Shown: positions 7,268 to 16,324, counted from the first letter of the stretch. The stretch is DNA of 34,453 nucleotides from Trichlorobacter sp. (GCF_030247655.1 NZ_JAOTRZ010000013.1:1-34453); one strand, 5' to 3'. Program-made: numbers and translations. Notes: generated from the letters alone by a model not told the origin.

Positions 7268-9052
7268 ATGGCCCTGATTACCCTGCGCGACATATCCCTG
7301 GCCTTTGGCGGCCCTCCACTTTTTGACGGCATCAACCTGCAGATCGAGCCGGGGGACCGGCTCTGCCTGATGGGCAGAAACGGTAGCGGTAAATCCACCT
7401 TGATGAAGTTGATGGGTGGAGAGATCCCGCCTGAAGGGGGCGAGTTGATCCGCAGCCAGGGCTTACGGGTGGCGCTGGTCTCCCAGGAGATTCCGCAGGA
7501 TGTTTCCGGCACGGTCTTTGAGGTGGTGGCACAGCATCCCCATGCTGCTATCGGCGCTGAGCAGTGGGAGCATGAGCAGCAGGTTGAACGGGTGCTGAAC
7601 CGGCTGCATCTGGAGCCGGAAGCGCAGTTTGCCACCCTTTCCGGCGGTACCAAACGGCGGGTGCTGCTGGCCCGCGCACTGGTGGCTGCGCCGGATATCC
7701 TGCTGCTGGACGAGCCGACCAACCACCTGGATATTGAGACTATCCTCTGGCTGGAGGAGTTTCTGGTCCGCAACATCACCACCTGCATCTTTATTACCCA
7801 TGACCGGGCCTTTGCCCGGCGGCTGGCGAACCGGATCGCTGAGCTTGACCGGGGACGGATCTACGCCTTTTCCTGCGGTTACGACCAGTTTGTGGAGCGG
7901 CGTGAGGCGCTGCTTGAGGCGGAAATCACCCGGATGGCCCTGTTTGACAAGAAGCTGGCACAGGAAGAGGCCTGGGTCAGACAAGGGATCAAGGCCCGTC
8001 GTACCCGCAACGAAGGCCGGGTCCGGGCACTGAAGACACTGCGGGAGGAGTACCGCCAGCGTCGCACCCGCCAGGGTACCGCCACCATCCGGTTGCAGGA
8101 GGCAGAACGCTCCGGCCGGCTGGTGATTGAGGCAGAACAGGTCGGTTTCAGCTATGGTGACCGCACCGTGATTCGCGACCTTTCCACGGCCATCATGCGG
8201 GGTGACAAGCTGGGGATCATCGGCCCCAACGGCTCCGGCAAGACCACCCTGCTGCGACTGCTACTGGGGGAGCTGGAGCCTCAGTCCGGCAGTATCAAAC
8301 AGGGGACCAGGCTGGAAATCCTCTACATGGATCAGATGCGGGACCAGCTTGATCCTCAAAAGAGCGTGGCTGAGAACGTGGGGGAAGGGAACGACACCCT
8401 GATCATCGGCGGCAAATCACGCCATATTATCGGCTATCTGCAGGATTTCCTGTTCTCACCGGAACGGGCCCGCTCACCGGTCAGCATTCTCTCCGGTGGC
8501 GAACGTAACCGGCTGCTGCTGGCCAAGCTGTTCACCAAGCCGGGCAATGTACTGGTGCTGGATGAACCGACCAACGACCTGGATGCCGAGACCCTGGAAC
8601 TGCTGGAAGATCTGCTGATGGAGTACAGCGGGACCCTGCTGTTGGTCAGCCACGACCGGGAGTTCCTGAATAACGTGGTCAGCTCCACCCTGGCGATCAA
8701 TAGTGACGGCACGGTCAAGGAGACCGTGGGCGGCTATGATGACTGGCTACGGGAACAGCAGCTTGAGACTGCCCCCACAATTGCTGTAAAACCTGCCCAG
8801 GAAAAGGGTAAACCGCAGAAAGAGCGGCCCCGCAAGCTTTCCTTCAAGGAAGAACGTGAGCTGGAGGCGTTGCCGGAGCGGATTACGGTTCTGGAAGCGG
8901 AACAGGAGCAGATCCACGGCACCCTGGCTGATCCTGAGTTCTACAAAAATGCCGGGCCAGAGGTGGCACGCCTCAACAACCGCCTGGAAGAGCTGGATGC
9001 GGAACTGATAACCGCCTATGCCCGCTGGGAAGAGCTGGAGGCGTTGCGATGA
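7268..9052 (+). CDS. uup: ABC-F family ATPase Uup
   Basis: A 594-residue soluble protein with two ATPase domains and no membrane part. The first domain has GRNGSGKST, LSGGTKRRVLLARAL and ILLLDEPTNHLD. The second has GPNGSGKTT, LSGGERNRLLLAKL and VLVLDEPTNDLD. A linker of charged helices lies between them, and the C-terminal about 80 residues (KLSFKEERELEALPERITVLEAEQEQI onwards) form the coiled-coil arm typical of Uup. ABC-F proteins act on the ribosome or on branched DNA; Uup is tied to limiting transposon excision and to ribosome function in E. coli. The start is ATG 7268 with AGGA upstream; an in-frame TTG lies at 7244. It overlaps the next gene by ATGA. Confidence 0.9.
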   Translation: MALITLRDISLAFGGPPLFDGINLQIEPGDRLCLMGRNGSGKSTLMKLMGGEIPPEGGELIRSQGLRVALVSQEIPQDVSGTVFEVVAQHPHAAIGAEQWEHEQQVERVLNRLHLEPEAQFATLSGGTKRRVLLARALVAAPDILLLDEPTNHLDIETILWLEEFLVRNITTCIFITHDRAFARRLANRIAELDRGRIYAFSCGYDQFVERREALLEAEITRMALFDKKLAQEEAWVRQGIKARRTRNEGRVRALKTLREEYRQRRTRQGTATIRLQEAERSGRLVIEAEQVGFSYGDRTVIRDLSTAIMRGDKLGIIGPNGSGKTTLLRLLLGELEPQSGSIKQGTRLEILYMDQMRDQLDPQKSVAENVGEGNDTLIIGGKSRHIIGYLQDFLFSPERARSPVSILSGGERNRLLLAKLFTKPGNVLVLDEPTNDLDAETLELLEDLLMEYSGTLLLVSHDREFLNNVVSSTLAINSDGTVKETVGGYDDWLREQQLETAPTIAVKPAQEKGKPQKERPRKLSFKEERELEALPERITVLEAEQEQIHGTLADPEFYKNAGPEVARLNNRLEELDAELITAYARWEELEALR

Positions 9053-9300
9053 CCACAGGCCATACCAAGCAAGAACAACCGGCTGATCCTTTGCACGGTG
9101 TCACCCTTGAAACAATTTTGAAGGAGCTGGTCAGCCAGATTGGCTGGCAGGAAATGGGCAAAGCTGTTGATATCCGCTGCTTTACCCATGACCCGAACAT
9201 CAAATCCAGCCTTACTTTTCTGCGCCGGACCCCATGGGCCAGAACCAAGGTCGAAGAGCTCTATCTTCGACAGAAAGCGGTATCCTGTGAAAAACACTGA
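9049..9300 (+). CDS. VF530 family (DUF2132) DNA-binding-like protein
   Basis: The 83-residue protein shows the near-invariant VF530 pattern DPLHGVTLETILKELVSQIGWQEMG, DIRCFTHDPNIKSSLTFLRRTPWARTKVEELYL. The structure known for this family is a small helical bundle, and its function is not established. ATG 9049 overlaps the uup stop by four bases. The gene's end overlaps the likely GTG start of the helicase gene by 14 bases, so the three genes are probably one transcript. This identification is firm at family level only. Confidence 0.88.
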   Translation: MTTGHTKQEQPADPLHGVTLETILKELVSQIGWQEMGKAVDIRCFTHDPNIKSSLTFLRRTPWARTKVEELYLRQKAVSCEKH

Positions 9301-10597
9301 CATCACCTTTGATTCCCTTGGCCTGCGCCCTGAACTGCTGGGTGCGGTTGCCAGCCTGGGGTACACCAGCCCCACCCCGATTCAGGCCGAGGCGATCCCG
9401 GTAATCTTTGAAGGAGGCGACCTGCTTGCCGGAGCCCAGACCGGTACCGGCAAGACTGCGGCCTTTGCCCTGCCGATAGTGCAGATGCTGGGTGAGAATA
9501 TTCCACCGGAAAAGCGGAGAAAACCCCGTGCCCTGGTACTGGTGCCGACCCGGGAACTGGCAGCCCAGGTCAGCGACGAGATGAACCGCTTTGCCCGCCG
9601 TCTCTCACTGCGCTCCACCATGATCTATGGCGGCGTAACCATCCAGGCCCAGATTGAGCGGCTGCACCGCGGTGTGGATATTGTGGTAGCAACGCCGGGA
9701 CGGCTGCTGGATCATGCAGAACGAGGTACGATTGACCTTTCGCGAATCAAGTTTCTGGTGCTGGATGAGGCAGACCGGATGCTGGATCTGGGGTTTATTG
9801 ACGACATCAAAAAGGTGGCAGAATACCTGCCTGCCAAGCACCAGGCCCTGTTATTTTCGGCAACGTACTCCCAAAACATCAAACAGCTGGCTGATGAACT
9901 GCTGGATCATCCCAAACGGGTTGAAGTGGCTCGCCGTACCCTGACCGCCGATGCGGTGACCCAGGCGGTTTATCAGGTGGAGCGCAGCCGTAAACGGGAG
10001 ATGCTGTCGTTTTTGATCCGTAAAAACGGCTGGAATCAGGTGCTGGTCTTTACCCGTACCCGCTACGGCGCGGATAAACTGACCGAGGAGCTGTTGTTTG
10101 ACGGGATCAAGGCGGCTGCCATCCACAGCAACAAGAGCCAGTCGATCCGCACCCGAACCCTGGCGGAATTCAAACAGGGCCTGTTCCGGGTACTGGTGGC
10201 AACCGACGTGGCAGCCCGCGGACTGGATATTGAACGGCTGCCCCATGTGATCAACTATGACCTGCCCCAGGTGCCTGAAGATTATGTACACCGGATCGGT
10301 CGCACCGGGCGTGCCGGAGAAGAGGGGATCGCTATTTCGCTGGTGAGCCAGGAAGAACAGATTCTGTTGGCTGCCATTGAAAAGCTGGTTAAGCAGAGTA
10401 TTCCGCGCCAAAGCCTGGCAGAGTTTCCTCAGTATGCGGTCAGACGGACGGTAAAGGCAAAGGAAGGCAAGCTGGCCAAAGAGCAGGCCAGGCCAAAGAA
10501 GACAGAAGTTAAAGCTGCAACCCCCAAGCGGAAAAAAGTGGTGCCGGAGCGTCCTGCCCCCAAGACCGGTCGCCGTGGACAGAGATCAGGCAAGTAG
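9287..10597 (+). CDS. rhlE: DEAD-box RNA helicase, RhlE type
   Basis: A 436-residue ATP-dependent RNA helicase. In order it shows the Q motif FDSLGLRPELLGAVASLGYTSPTPIQ, motif I AQTGTGKTAAF, PTRELA, TPGRLLD, DEADRMLDLGF, SAT, ARGLDIERLPHVINYDLP and HRIGRTGRAG, then a Lys/Arg-rich tail (KAKEGKLAKEQARPKK to RRGQRSGK). The likely start is GTG 9287 (MKNTDITF), which places the Q motif near the N-terminus. The frame is open back to 9140, but that part coincides with the VF530 gene in another frame. It probably acts in ribosome assembly or RNA turnover; the RhlE assignment is by similarity of motifs. A palindromic repeat begins 8 bases after the stop. Confidence 0.88.
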   Translation: MKNTDITFDSLGLRPELLGAVASLGYTSPTPIQAEAIPVIFEGGDLLAGAQTGTGKTAAFALPIVQMLGENIPPEKRRKPRALVLVPTRELAAQVSDEMNRFARRLSLRSTMIYGGVTIQAQIERLHRGVDIVVATPGRLLDHAERGTIDLSRIKFLVLDEADRMLDLGFIDDIKKVAEYLPAKHQALLFSATYSQNIKQLADELLDHPKRVEVARRTLTADAVTQAVYQVERSRKREMLSFLIRKNGWNQVLVFTRTRYGADKLTEELLFDGIKAAAIHSNKSQSIRTRTLAEFKQGLFRVLVATDVAARGLDIERLPHVINYDLPQVPEDYVHRIGRTGRAGEEGIAISLVSQEEQILLAAIEKLVKQSIPRQSLAEFPQYAVRRTVKAKEGKLAKEQARPKKTEVKAATPKRKKVVPERPAPKTGRRGQRSGK

Positions 10598-10605
10598 GAT
10601 CTGCT

Positions 10606-10730
10606 ATTCCGATTCCAAATTAAGAGTGATATCAAGGCGGCGAGGATTGAGGCGACGAAGGCGTACAGATAGTACGTTGAGGAGCCGAAGACGAGCCAAC
10701 GAAGGTAGCGCCTTAAGTTGGAATCGGAAT
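10606..10730. repeat. Intergenic palindromic repeat element, type B
   Basis: The ends are near-perfect inverted repeats: ATTCCGATTCCAAATTAAG (10606-10624) and CTTAAGTTGGAATCGGAAT (10712-10730), 18 of 19 matching. The interior (10625-10711) is rich in GGCGGCGAGG, GAGGCGACGAAGG and GAGCCGAAGACGAG, repeating at about 9-12 bases. It lies exactly between the convergent helicase and vapC genes, and its outer base is the first base of the complement of the vapC stop codon. Confidence 0.75.
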
Positions 10731-11116
10731 TATACCGCTATAATCGTGTCACTGTAGCGCGCCACTTGCGCATCATGGGTCACAAGCCTGAGTGGTTCAT
10801 GCAGTGCCTGTGCAACCAGCATCCGGTCAAACGGATCTGCATGCAGGGGAGCCAAAGCCTCTACAGCAACAGCATGTTCCGGGCTAACGGCCAACAGGCG
10901 ATAACCTGATTCACGAAACCAGCCAAGTGCTTCAGCACCGGAAACCGGCATGTTGGTACGACCAAGACTGTACTTGATCGATATTTCCCAGATGGAGGCA
11001 GCACTGACAAAGATCTCATTCTCAGGTGCAGTGATCAATGCCCTGGCTGCACCGGATAGCCGTGGGTCATCACTAATGGCCCAGAGTGCAATATGGGTAT
11101 CCAGCAATAATCTCAT
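10730..11116 (-). CDS. vapC: VapC-type PIN-domain toxin
   Basis: A 128-residue PIN-domain ribonuclease. Conserved acidic residues are visible: LLLDTHIALWA (Asp6), SAASIWEISIKYSLGR (Glu around 44) and HADPFDRMLVAQAL (Asp around 93 and 96), then LVTHDAQVARY. These carboxylates bind magnesium. VapC toxins cut RNA and are held inactive by the cognate antitoxin. Its ATG overlaps the antitoxin stop by four bases, antitoxin first, the usual order. The stop codon TAA is completed by the outer base of repeat B. Confidence 0.88.
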   Translation of the reverse strand: MRLLLDTHIALWAISDDPRLSGAARALITAPENEIFVSAASIWEISIKYSLGRTNMPVSGAEALGWFRESGYRLLAVSPEHAVAVEALAPLHADPFDRMLVAQALHEPLRLVTHDAQVARYSDTIIAV

Positions 11117-11358
11117 ACTGCCTGCCCCGCGAACAGCCTGGCAACAGCCTCATTATCAGCGTCAAAGGTGTCAGGCAGTGTAAATTTCCCCTTGGCAACC
11201 CCCAGCCGTTGCCCCACCGGTTTTTCTGCAAGAGGAGCCAAACGGGCAACCGGCCTGCCATTACGGGCAATCACCACCTCTTGTTCACGACCGCTTTCAA
11301 TCGCTTCAACCAATCGTGAAAGATTTGTCTTCGCTTCAAACATGTTTACGTTTTGCAT
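11113..11358 (-). CDS. Phd/YefM-type antitoxin
   Basis: An 81-residue antitoxin with the Phd/YefM N-terminal DNA-binding pattern MQNVNMFEAKTNLSRLVEAIESGREQEVVIARNGRPVARLAP. The C-terminal part (FDADNEAVARLFAG) would bind and block the PIN toxin encoded downstream. A strong ribosome site, GGGAGG, precedes ATG 11358. A 6-base inverted repeat 12-33 bases upstream of the start is a plausible operator for self-repression. Confidence 0.88.
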   Translation of the reverse strand: MQNVNMFEAKTNLSRLVEAIESGREQEVVIARNGRPVARLAPLAEKPVGQRLGVAKGKFTLPDTFDADNEAVARLFAGQAV

Positions 11359-11370
11359 AGGTTTACCTCC

Positions 11371-11391
11371 CTGCTAAACCAAGTCTAGCAG
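11371..11391 (-). promoter_or_regulatory. Candidate operator of the Phd/VapC module
   Basis: CTGCTA (11371-11376) and TAGCAG (11386-11391) form a perfect inverted repeat separated by 9 bases, immediately upstream of the antitoxin ribosome site. Type II antitoxins of this family bind such palindromes at their own promoter. The role is inferred from position. Confidence 0.5.
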
Positions 11392-11482
11392 ACATGGGTT
11401 TTGTTGGCAAGCAGGCTCATACATCCACCAACCAACCTGCCATCGGGTTGTATTTTTTCAGCTATCAGCTACACTTGGTGCC

Positions 11483-13186
11483 ATGCAACGATTACGCATA
11501 CCAATCATATTCCTGTTGCTGAGCCTCTGTTTTCAGGTCAGCGCCATTGCCAAGACCATCATCGTCGGTGGTGATCGGGATTATCCCCCCTATGAGTTCC
11601 TTGATTCCAACGGAAAGCCGGCCGGTTACAATGTCGAGTTAACCAAGGCCATTGCCGAGGTGATGGGGCTGCAGGTGGAATTTCGCCTGGGGGGCTGGTC
11701 GGAACAGCTGCGAGACCTGAAGGAAGGCAAGATCGATCTGCTGCAGGGGATCTCCTGGTCGGAACAGCGGGCCACCCAGATTGATTTCACCCCGCCTCAC
11801 ACCATCGTCAACCACGCCATCTTTGCCCGCAAGGAATCGCCCGTTGTCAGTTCACTGGCAGAGCTGAAGGGTAAAAAAGTCACCCTGCACCGCGATGGGA
11901 TCATGCATGAGCAGTTGCTCCGCCAGGGCTACGGTCCAGATCTGCTACCCACCCCCACCCCGGCCGATGCCCTGCGACTTTTGGCATCAGGACAGTGCGA
12001 CTACGCCGTGGTGGCCATGGTGCCGGGCATGTATATCATCCGTGAAAACAGGTTGACTAACCTGGTGCCGGTTGCCCGCAGCATCGCCTCGCAAAAATAC
12101 GGCCACGCCGTACGTCAGGGCAATGGTGAACTATTGGCAAAGATGACCGAGGGATTGGCGATTCTGAAAAAAACCGGTCAGTACGATGAGATACACGCTA
12201 AATGGCTGGGGGTGCTGGAGCCGGAAGGGCTGGCCATCGGCAAGGCGATCAAGCTGGCAATTCTGGTGCTGGCGCCACTACTGCTGGTGCTGGGGGGGAT
12301 GGCATTCTGGTCCCGTTCCTTACACAAACAGGTGGCCCTGCGCACCGCTGACCTGACCCGTGAGGTTGCCGAGCGGACCGCTGCCGAGCAGGAACTGCGC
12401 CGCAATCAGCAGCAATTGGTACAGGCCGATAAAATGGCGGCCCTGGGGGTATTGGTATCCGGAGTTGCCCACGAGATAAATAATCCCAACGGCTTGATCC
12501 TACTCAACATGCCGATTTTAAAGGATGTCTGCAGTGATGCCCTGGCAGCCCTGGAGCAGCAGAATCAGGTCGAACTGGGCGGGCTGGCATTTAAGCGGAT
12601 CAAGGACGAGCTGCCGCTGATGCTGGATGAAATGCAGGACGGTGCGCGGCGGATCAAGCGGATTGTGGAGGATCTGAAGGATTTTGCACGCCAGGATGAT
12701 GCTGCCCTGATGGAGCCGCTGGATCTGAATCAAGTGAGTCAGGCTGCAGTACGGCTGGTGGATCGGTCATTACGTACGGCAACCAACCGCTTTGAGGCTG
12801 AGTATACCGAACTGCTGTCGCCGGTATTGGGCAACAGCCAACGGATTGAACAGGTGCTGGTCAACCTGTTGTTGAACGCCTGTCAGGCACTAACTGATAC
12901 GAACCGCGGAATCTTCCTGCATACTTTTATTGATGAAACCAACACTATGGCTGGGGTTTCCGTGCGAGACGAAGGTTGCGGCATTGCGCCGGAACATCTG
13001 GATCGCCTGACTGATCCGTTCTTTACCACCAAACGGGAAAGCGGCGGCACCGGGCTGGGGCTGTCGGTCTCGACCGGGATCGTCAAGGAGCATGGCGGGC
13101 AACTGCTGTTTTCCTCACCGCCCGGCCAGGGGACCACGGTCACGCTATTATTGCCGATCAACACGGAGGCAGTTCATCATGTCTGA
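11483..13186 (+). CDS. Sensor histidine kinase with periplasmic SBP_bac_3 sensing domain
   Basis: A 567-residue membrane kinase. Residues 1-24 are a signal peptide or membrane anchor. Residues about 25-245 are a solute-binding protein family 3 domain (DRDYPPYEFLDSNGKPAGYNVEL, KEGKIDLLQGISWSEQR), the BvgS/amino-acid-binding type. A membrane helix spans about 255-277 and a short coiled coil follows. The dimerisation helix carries His330 in SGVAHEINNP, then the N-box (VNLLLNACQAL), DEGCG and GGTGLGL. It probably senses a periplasmic small molecule, perhaps an amino acid (inferred), and phosphorylates the sigma54 activator encoded next. The genes overlap by 8 bases. There is no clear ribosome site before ATG 11483. 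Confidence 0.88.
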   Translation: MQRLRIPIIFLLLSLCFQVSAIAKTIIVGGDRDYPPYEFLDSNGKPAGYNVELTKAIAEVMGLQVEFRLGGWSEQLRDLKEGKIDLLQGISWSEQRATQIDFTPPHTIVNHAIFARKESPVVSSLAELKGKKVTLHRDGIMHEQLLRQGYGPDLLPTPTPADALRLLASGQCDYAVVAMVPGMYIIRENRLTNLVPVARSIASQKYGHAVRQGNGELLAKMTEGLAILKKTGQYDEIHAKWLGVLEPEGLAIGKAIKLAILVLAPLLLVLGGMAFWSRSLHKQVALRTADLTREVAERTAAEQELRRNQQQLVQADKMAALGVLVSGVAHEINNPNGLILLNMPILKDVCSDALAALEQQNQVELGGLAFKRIKDELPLMLDEMQDGARRIKRIVEDLKDFARQDDAALMEPLDLNQVSQAAVRLVDRSLRTATNRFEAEYTELLSPVLGNSQRIEQVLVNLLLNACQALTDTNRGIFLHTFIDETNTMAGVSVRDEGCGIAPEHLDRLTDPFFTTKRESGGTGLGLSVSTGIVKEHGGQLLFSSPPGQGTTVTLLLPINTEAVHHV

Positions 13187-14588
13187 AACCCTCTTCCCCT
13201 CCTTTGGCATCCTGCTGGTGGATGACGAACCAGCTTGGCTGCGCTCGGTGTCCCTGACACTGGAACGTTCCGCAGGTATCACCAACATCCGCACCTGCTC
13301 TGACAGCCGCCAGGTATTGAACCTGCTGGCAGGGGGAGAGATCAGGCTGGTTTTGCTGGACCTGACCATGCCCCACCTTTCCGGCGAAGAGCTGTTGACC
13401 TTGATTGCCGAACAGCACCCAGAAATCACCTGCATCGTCATCAGCGGCCTCAATCAGGTGGAAACAGCGGTTAATTGCATCAAAAAGGGGGCTTTTGACT
13501 ACTTTGTCAAGACCGTGGAAGAGGATCGCCTGGTGGGCGGGGTACTGCGGGCCATCAGGCTGCTGGAACTGGAGCGTGAAAACCGTGAGATGAGCAGCCG
13601 TCTAGCAAGCGGGGGGCTGCGTCGACCGGAACTGTTCAGCCCGTTTGTAACAGCCGACCCGGCCATGCTGACCCAGTTTGCCTACATTGAAGCGGTGGCT
13701 AAAAGTCCCCAACCGTTATTGATCAGTGGAGAGAGCGGCACCGGCAAAGAGCTGCTGGCACGGGCCGCCCACGCGGCCTCCGGCTGTAAAGGTCCGCTGG
13801 TGGCGGTTAACGTGGCCGGATTGGATGATACGGTCTTCAGCGATACCCTTTTTGGGCACCAGCGTGGCGCCTACACCGGCGCTGACCAACCCCGCAAAGG
13901 GATGATCGAAGAGGCCAGCGACGGCACCCTGTTTCTGGACGAGATCGGCGACCTGAGCATCGCATCACAAGTCAAGCTGCTTCGGCTGCTACAGGAAGGG
14001 GAATACTACCCGCTGGGCAGCGACCGTCCCAAACGGCTGCGGGCCAGGGTAATTGTGGCCACCCATGCCGACCTGACCGTCAAAGAGGCATCAGGCCAGT
14101 TCCGGCGTGACCTCTACTATCGTCTCAAAACCCATCAGGTACGGATTCCGCCCCTGCGAGACCGGCGCTGCGATATCCCGCTACTGCTGGAGCATTTTCT
14201 GGCTGAGGCGGCCCAGGCCCTGGGCAAGAAAAAGCCCACCGCCCCACGGGAGCTGGTACAACTGCTGGCCACCTACTCTTTTCCCGGCAATGTGCGGGAA
14301 CTAAAGGCCCTGGTCTATGATGCGGTCAGCCTGCACACTGGCGGCGTGCTCTCCATGGAACGCTTCATCAGTGCTATTGGCAGCCAGGCAACCACTCCGA
14401 CAGCAGCCTCCCCGGAACGACGCAACCCGTTTCTCTGCTGTGAACGGCTACCGACCTTCAGTGAGGCTGCCGAGCTGTTGATCAATGAGGCGATGCAGCG
14501 CAGCAACGGCAACCAGACCATTGCCGCCCGCCTGCTTGGCATCTCGCAACCGGCGCTGTCAAAACGGTTAAAACTACGGGACTTATAG
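13179..14588 (+). CDS. Sigma54-dependent response regulator (NtrC family)
   Basis: A 469-residue activator with three domains. The receiver (residues 8-125) has the acidic pair VDDE and phospho-acceptor Asp61 in LLDLTMP. The AAA+ domain (about 150-385) has Walker A GESGTGKE at 184-191, GAYTGA at 230-235 (the sigma54-contacting loop, with Tyr for the usual Phe), Walker B GTLFLDEIGDL and the arginine-finger region FRRDLYYRL. The C-terminal Fis-type helix-turn-helix is NGNQTIAARLLGISQPALSKRLK. GGAGG precedes ATG 13179, which overlaps the kinase stop by 8 bases. Its target promoters are unknown. Confidence 0.92.
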   Translation: MSETLFPSFGILLVDDEPAWLRSVSLTLERSAGITNIRTCSDSRQVLNLLAGGEIRLVLLDLTMPHLSGEELLTLIAEQHPEITCIVISGLNQVETAVNCIKKGAFDYFVKTVEEDRLVGGVLRAIRLLELERENREMSSRLASGGLRRPELFSPFVTADPAMLTQFAYIEAVAKSPQPLLISGESGTGKELLARAAHAASGCKGPLVAVNVAGLDDTVFSDTLFGHQRGAYTGADQPRKGMIEEASDGTLFLDEIGDLSIASQVKLLRLLQEGEYYPLGSDRPKRLRARVIVATHADLTVKEASGQFRRDLYYRLKTHQVRIPPLRDRRCDIPLLLEHFLAEAAQALGKKKPTAPRELVQLLATYSFPGNVRELKALVYDAVSLHTGGVLSMERFISAIGSQATTPTAASPERRNPFLCCERLPTFSEAAELLINEAMQRSNGNQTIAARLLGISQPALSKRLKLRDL

Positions 14589-14605
14589 CGGGGAGACAGA
14601 GAATC

Positions 14606-15043
14606 ATGAGTCGTAGCAAGGCAGAACAACTGGCGCTGGCCCATTCAGAATCAGGCCTGCATTGCGCCGAATCTGTGGCTTCAGCCATCACACACCTGTT
14701 TTGCCCTGAGCAGACCGAGATCGCCTGCCGAATGGCAACCGGTTTTGGCGGCGGCATGGCCGGCTCCCGCCAGGAAGCCTGCGGCGCCTTAACCGGCGGG
14801 GTTATTGCCATTGGCCTGCTCTGCGGCCGGGCAACACCGGACCAGGATAGAGAGCCTGCCTACCAGGTGACCACCGCCTACCGTGAACGCTTCATCGCAC
14901 AATTTGGCGCCAGTATCTGCCAGACCCTTCGTGACAATTTCAGCACTCACGATACCAGAACCGCCTGCCGTAGCCTGACCGCCGAGGCTGCCGGGATACT
15001 GTATGATGTTTTAAGTGAGTATGGTTACCGGGTGAAAATGTAA
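14606..15043 (+). CDS. C_GCAxxG_C_C family protein
   Basis: A 145-residue protein with the conserved cysteine pattern of the C_GCAxxG_C_C (PF09719) family: HCAESV, then ATGFGGGMAGSRQEACGALTGG, then LLCG, ICQTL and TACRSL. The clustered cysteines and glycines suggest a metal or redox site. No biochemical role is established for the family, which is common in anaerobes. It lies 17 bases after the sigma54 regulator with GGGAGA upstream, so it is likely cotranscribed with the two-component pair. It converges on the Hsp70-like gene with only 9 bases between the stops and no visible terminator. Confidence 0.82.
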   Translation: MSRSKAEQLALAHSESGLHCAESVASAITHLFCPEQTEIACRMATGFGGGMAGSRQEACGALTGGVIAIGLLCGRATPDQDREPAYQVTTAYRERFIAQFGASICQTLRDNFSTHDTRTACRSLTAEAAGILYDVLSEYGYRVKM

Positions 15044-15052
15044 GAGGCCAAC

Positions 15053-16324
15053 TCAAACAAACAGCGGCACACTGGAGCCAAGGCCATGCACCACGCTGGT
15101 AAAGGCATTTTTACTTTCCAGTTTCTGTCTGCCGAATCGCTCCGCAAACAGGTTCTGGATCAGGGGGATACGCGAGGTACCGCCGGTCAGAAAGACTGAA
15201 TCAATCTGGCTTGGCAATAGACCTGACTGTGCCACCACCTGATCAATGCAGTTCGCTATCTGCCTGATGTTATCGTGGTTAATCGCCTCAAACTCCTGCT
15301 TGTCAAGCGGCTCACAAATATTCAGATCCCGCTCAACAAAGCTGATCAAGGTCTGCTCCTGGTCCGAAAGCTCACATTTGGCCTTTTCAATGGCCTGAAA
15401 CAGAAAAAACCCGAAGTTATCATCAATAATATTTTCCAGTTGCTGGATTGCCTGGCGGTCATCGGTGCTGCCTTTGATCACCCGCAGGTGTTCTCTGGTT
15501 TTGCGCGTTCGCAACAGCGGGATACGGTGCCACTGGCAGAGGGTATGGACAATACTCTTGGGGACATTGACCCACTCATCCTTACCCAGGGTCTTGTAGC
15601 GGGCGTAACGTCCAAAATGCTGCGCCACCTTATCCCACATGATCTGCGCATCAAACTTGTCGCCGGCCACGTAGACACCGCCCAGCGAGAGCACATCGCT
15701 GCGTCGATCAGAACGGCCAAACGCGCCACCTTTCACCCGAATGACCGTGAAGTCTGAGGTACCGCCGCCAAAATCACCGATGAAGACGACCCGCTCCTGC
15801 CCGGCCTGCAGGGTATCCTCAAAGGCAAGCGCCGCTGCCACCGGTTCATATTGAAACCAGATCGTGGTAAAGCCTGCCTTGCGGGCTGCCTTTTCCAGAC
15901 GTTGCTCAGCCACCCGGTCTTTGGTTGGGTCGGTTGAGAACACCACTGGACGGCCCAGCACAACACTGTCCACGGTACAGCCCAGATAGGCCTCTCCCTT
16001 GGCCTTGATCTTTTTGAGGATGATCGCCACCAGATCATCAATGCCGTAACGCTTGCCAAATATCTCGGTGTGGTCAAAGCTGGTGTTAGGCAGAAAAGTC
16101 TTGATCGACTGCATAAACCGGCCGGCCGCCCCTTCATCAACATACTGGCGCACCGCCTCGTTACCGGCATAGATCTCGTTATCTTCGTTAAAATAAAGCA
16201 CTGATCGCATCAACTCACCGGCACCGTTAGCGCCGTCAATGGCAATCACCTCAACCGTATTGTTCCGATAGATGGAAAGGGCCGAATTGGTGGTACCAAA
16301 ATCGATACCGAAAACTGTCTGCAT
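15053..16324 (-). CDS. Hsp70-family ATPase (YegD-like, short)
   Basis: A 423-residue actin-fold ATPase of the Hsp70 family. It has the phosphate-1 motif GIDFGTTNSALSIY near the N-terminus, then VVLGRPVVFS, the phosphate-2 motif FIGDFGGGTSDFTVIRV and the adenosine motif SVFLTGGTSRIPLIQNLF. It is about 200 residues shorter than DnaK and ends right after the nucleotide-binding domain, so it has no substrate-binding domain. This is the arrangement of the YegD-like proteins, whose clients are unknown. GGGAGG lies 9-14 bases before the ATG. A strong hairpin with a T-run on this strand lies 36-62 bases upstream of the start, so expression may be attenuated, or the gene insulated. Confidence 0.85.
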   Translation of the reverse strand: MQTVFGIDFGTTNSALSIYRNNTVEVIAIDGANGAGELMRSVLYFNEDNEIYAGNEAVRQYVDEGAAGRFMQSIKTFLPNTSFDHTEIFGKRYGIDDLVAIILKKIKAKGEAYLGCTVDSVVLGRPVVFSTDPTKDRVAEQRLEKAARKAGFTTIWFQYEPVAAALAFEDTLQAGQERVVFIGDFGGGTSDFTVIRVKGGAFGRSDRRSDVLSLGGVYVAGDKFDAQIMWDKVAQHFGRYARYKTLGKDEWVNVPKSIVHTLCQWHRIPLLRTRKTREHLRVIKGSTDDRQAIQQLENIIDDNFGFFLFQAIEKAKCELSDQEQTLISFVERDLNICEPLDKQEFEAINHDNIRQIANCIDQVVAQSGLLPSQIDSVFLTGGTSRIPLIQNLFAERFGRQKLESKNAFTSVVHGLGSSVPLFV

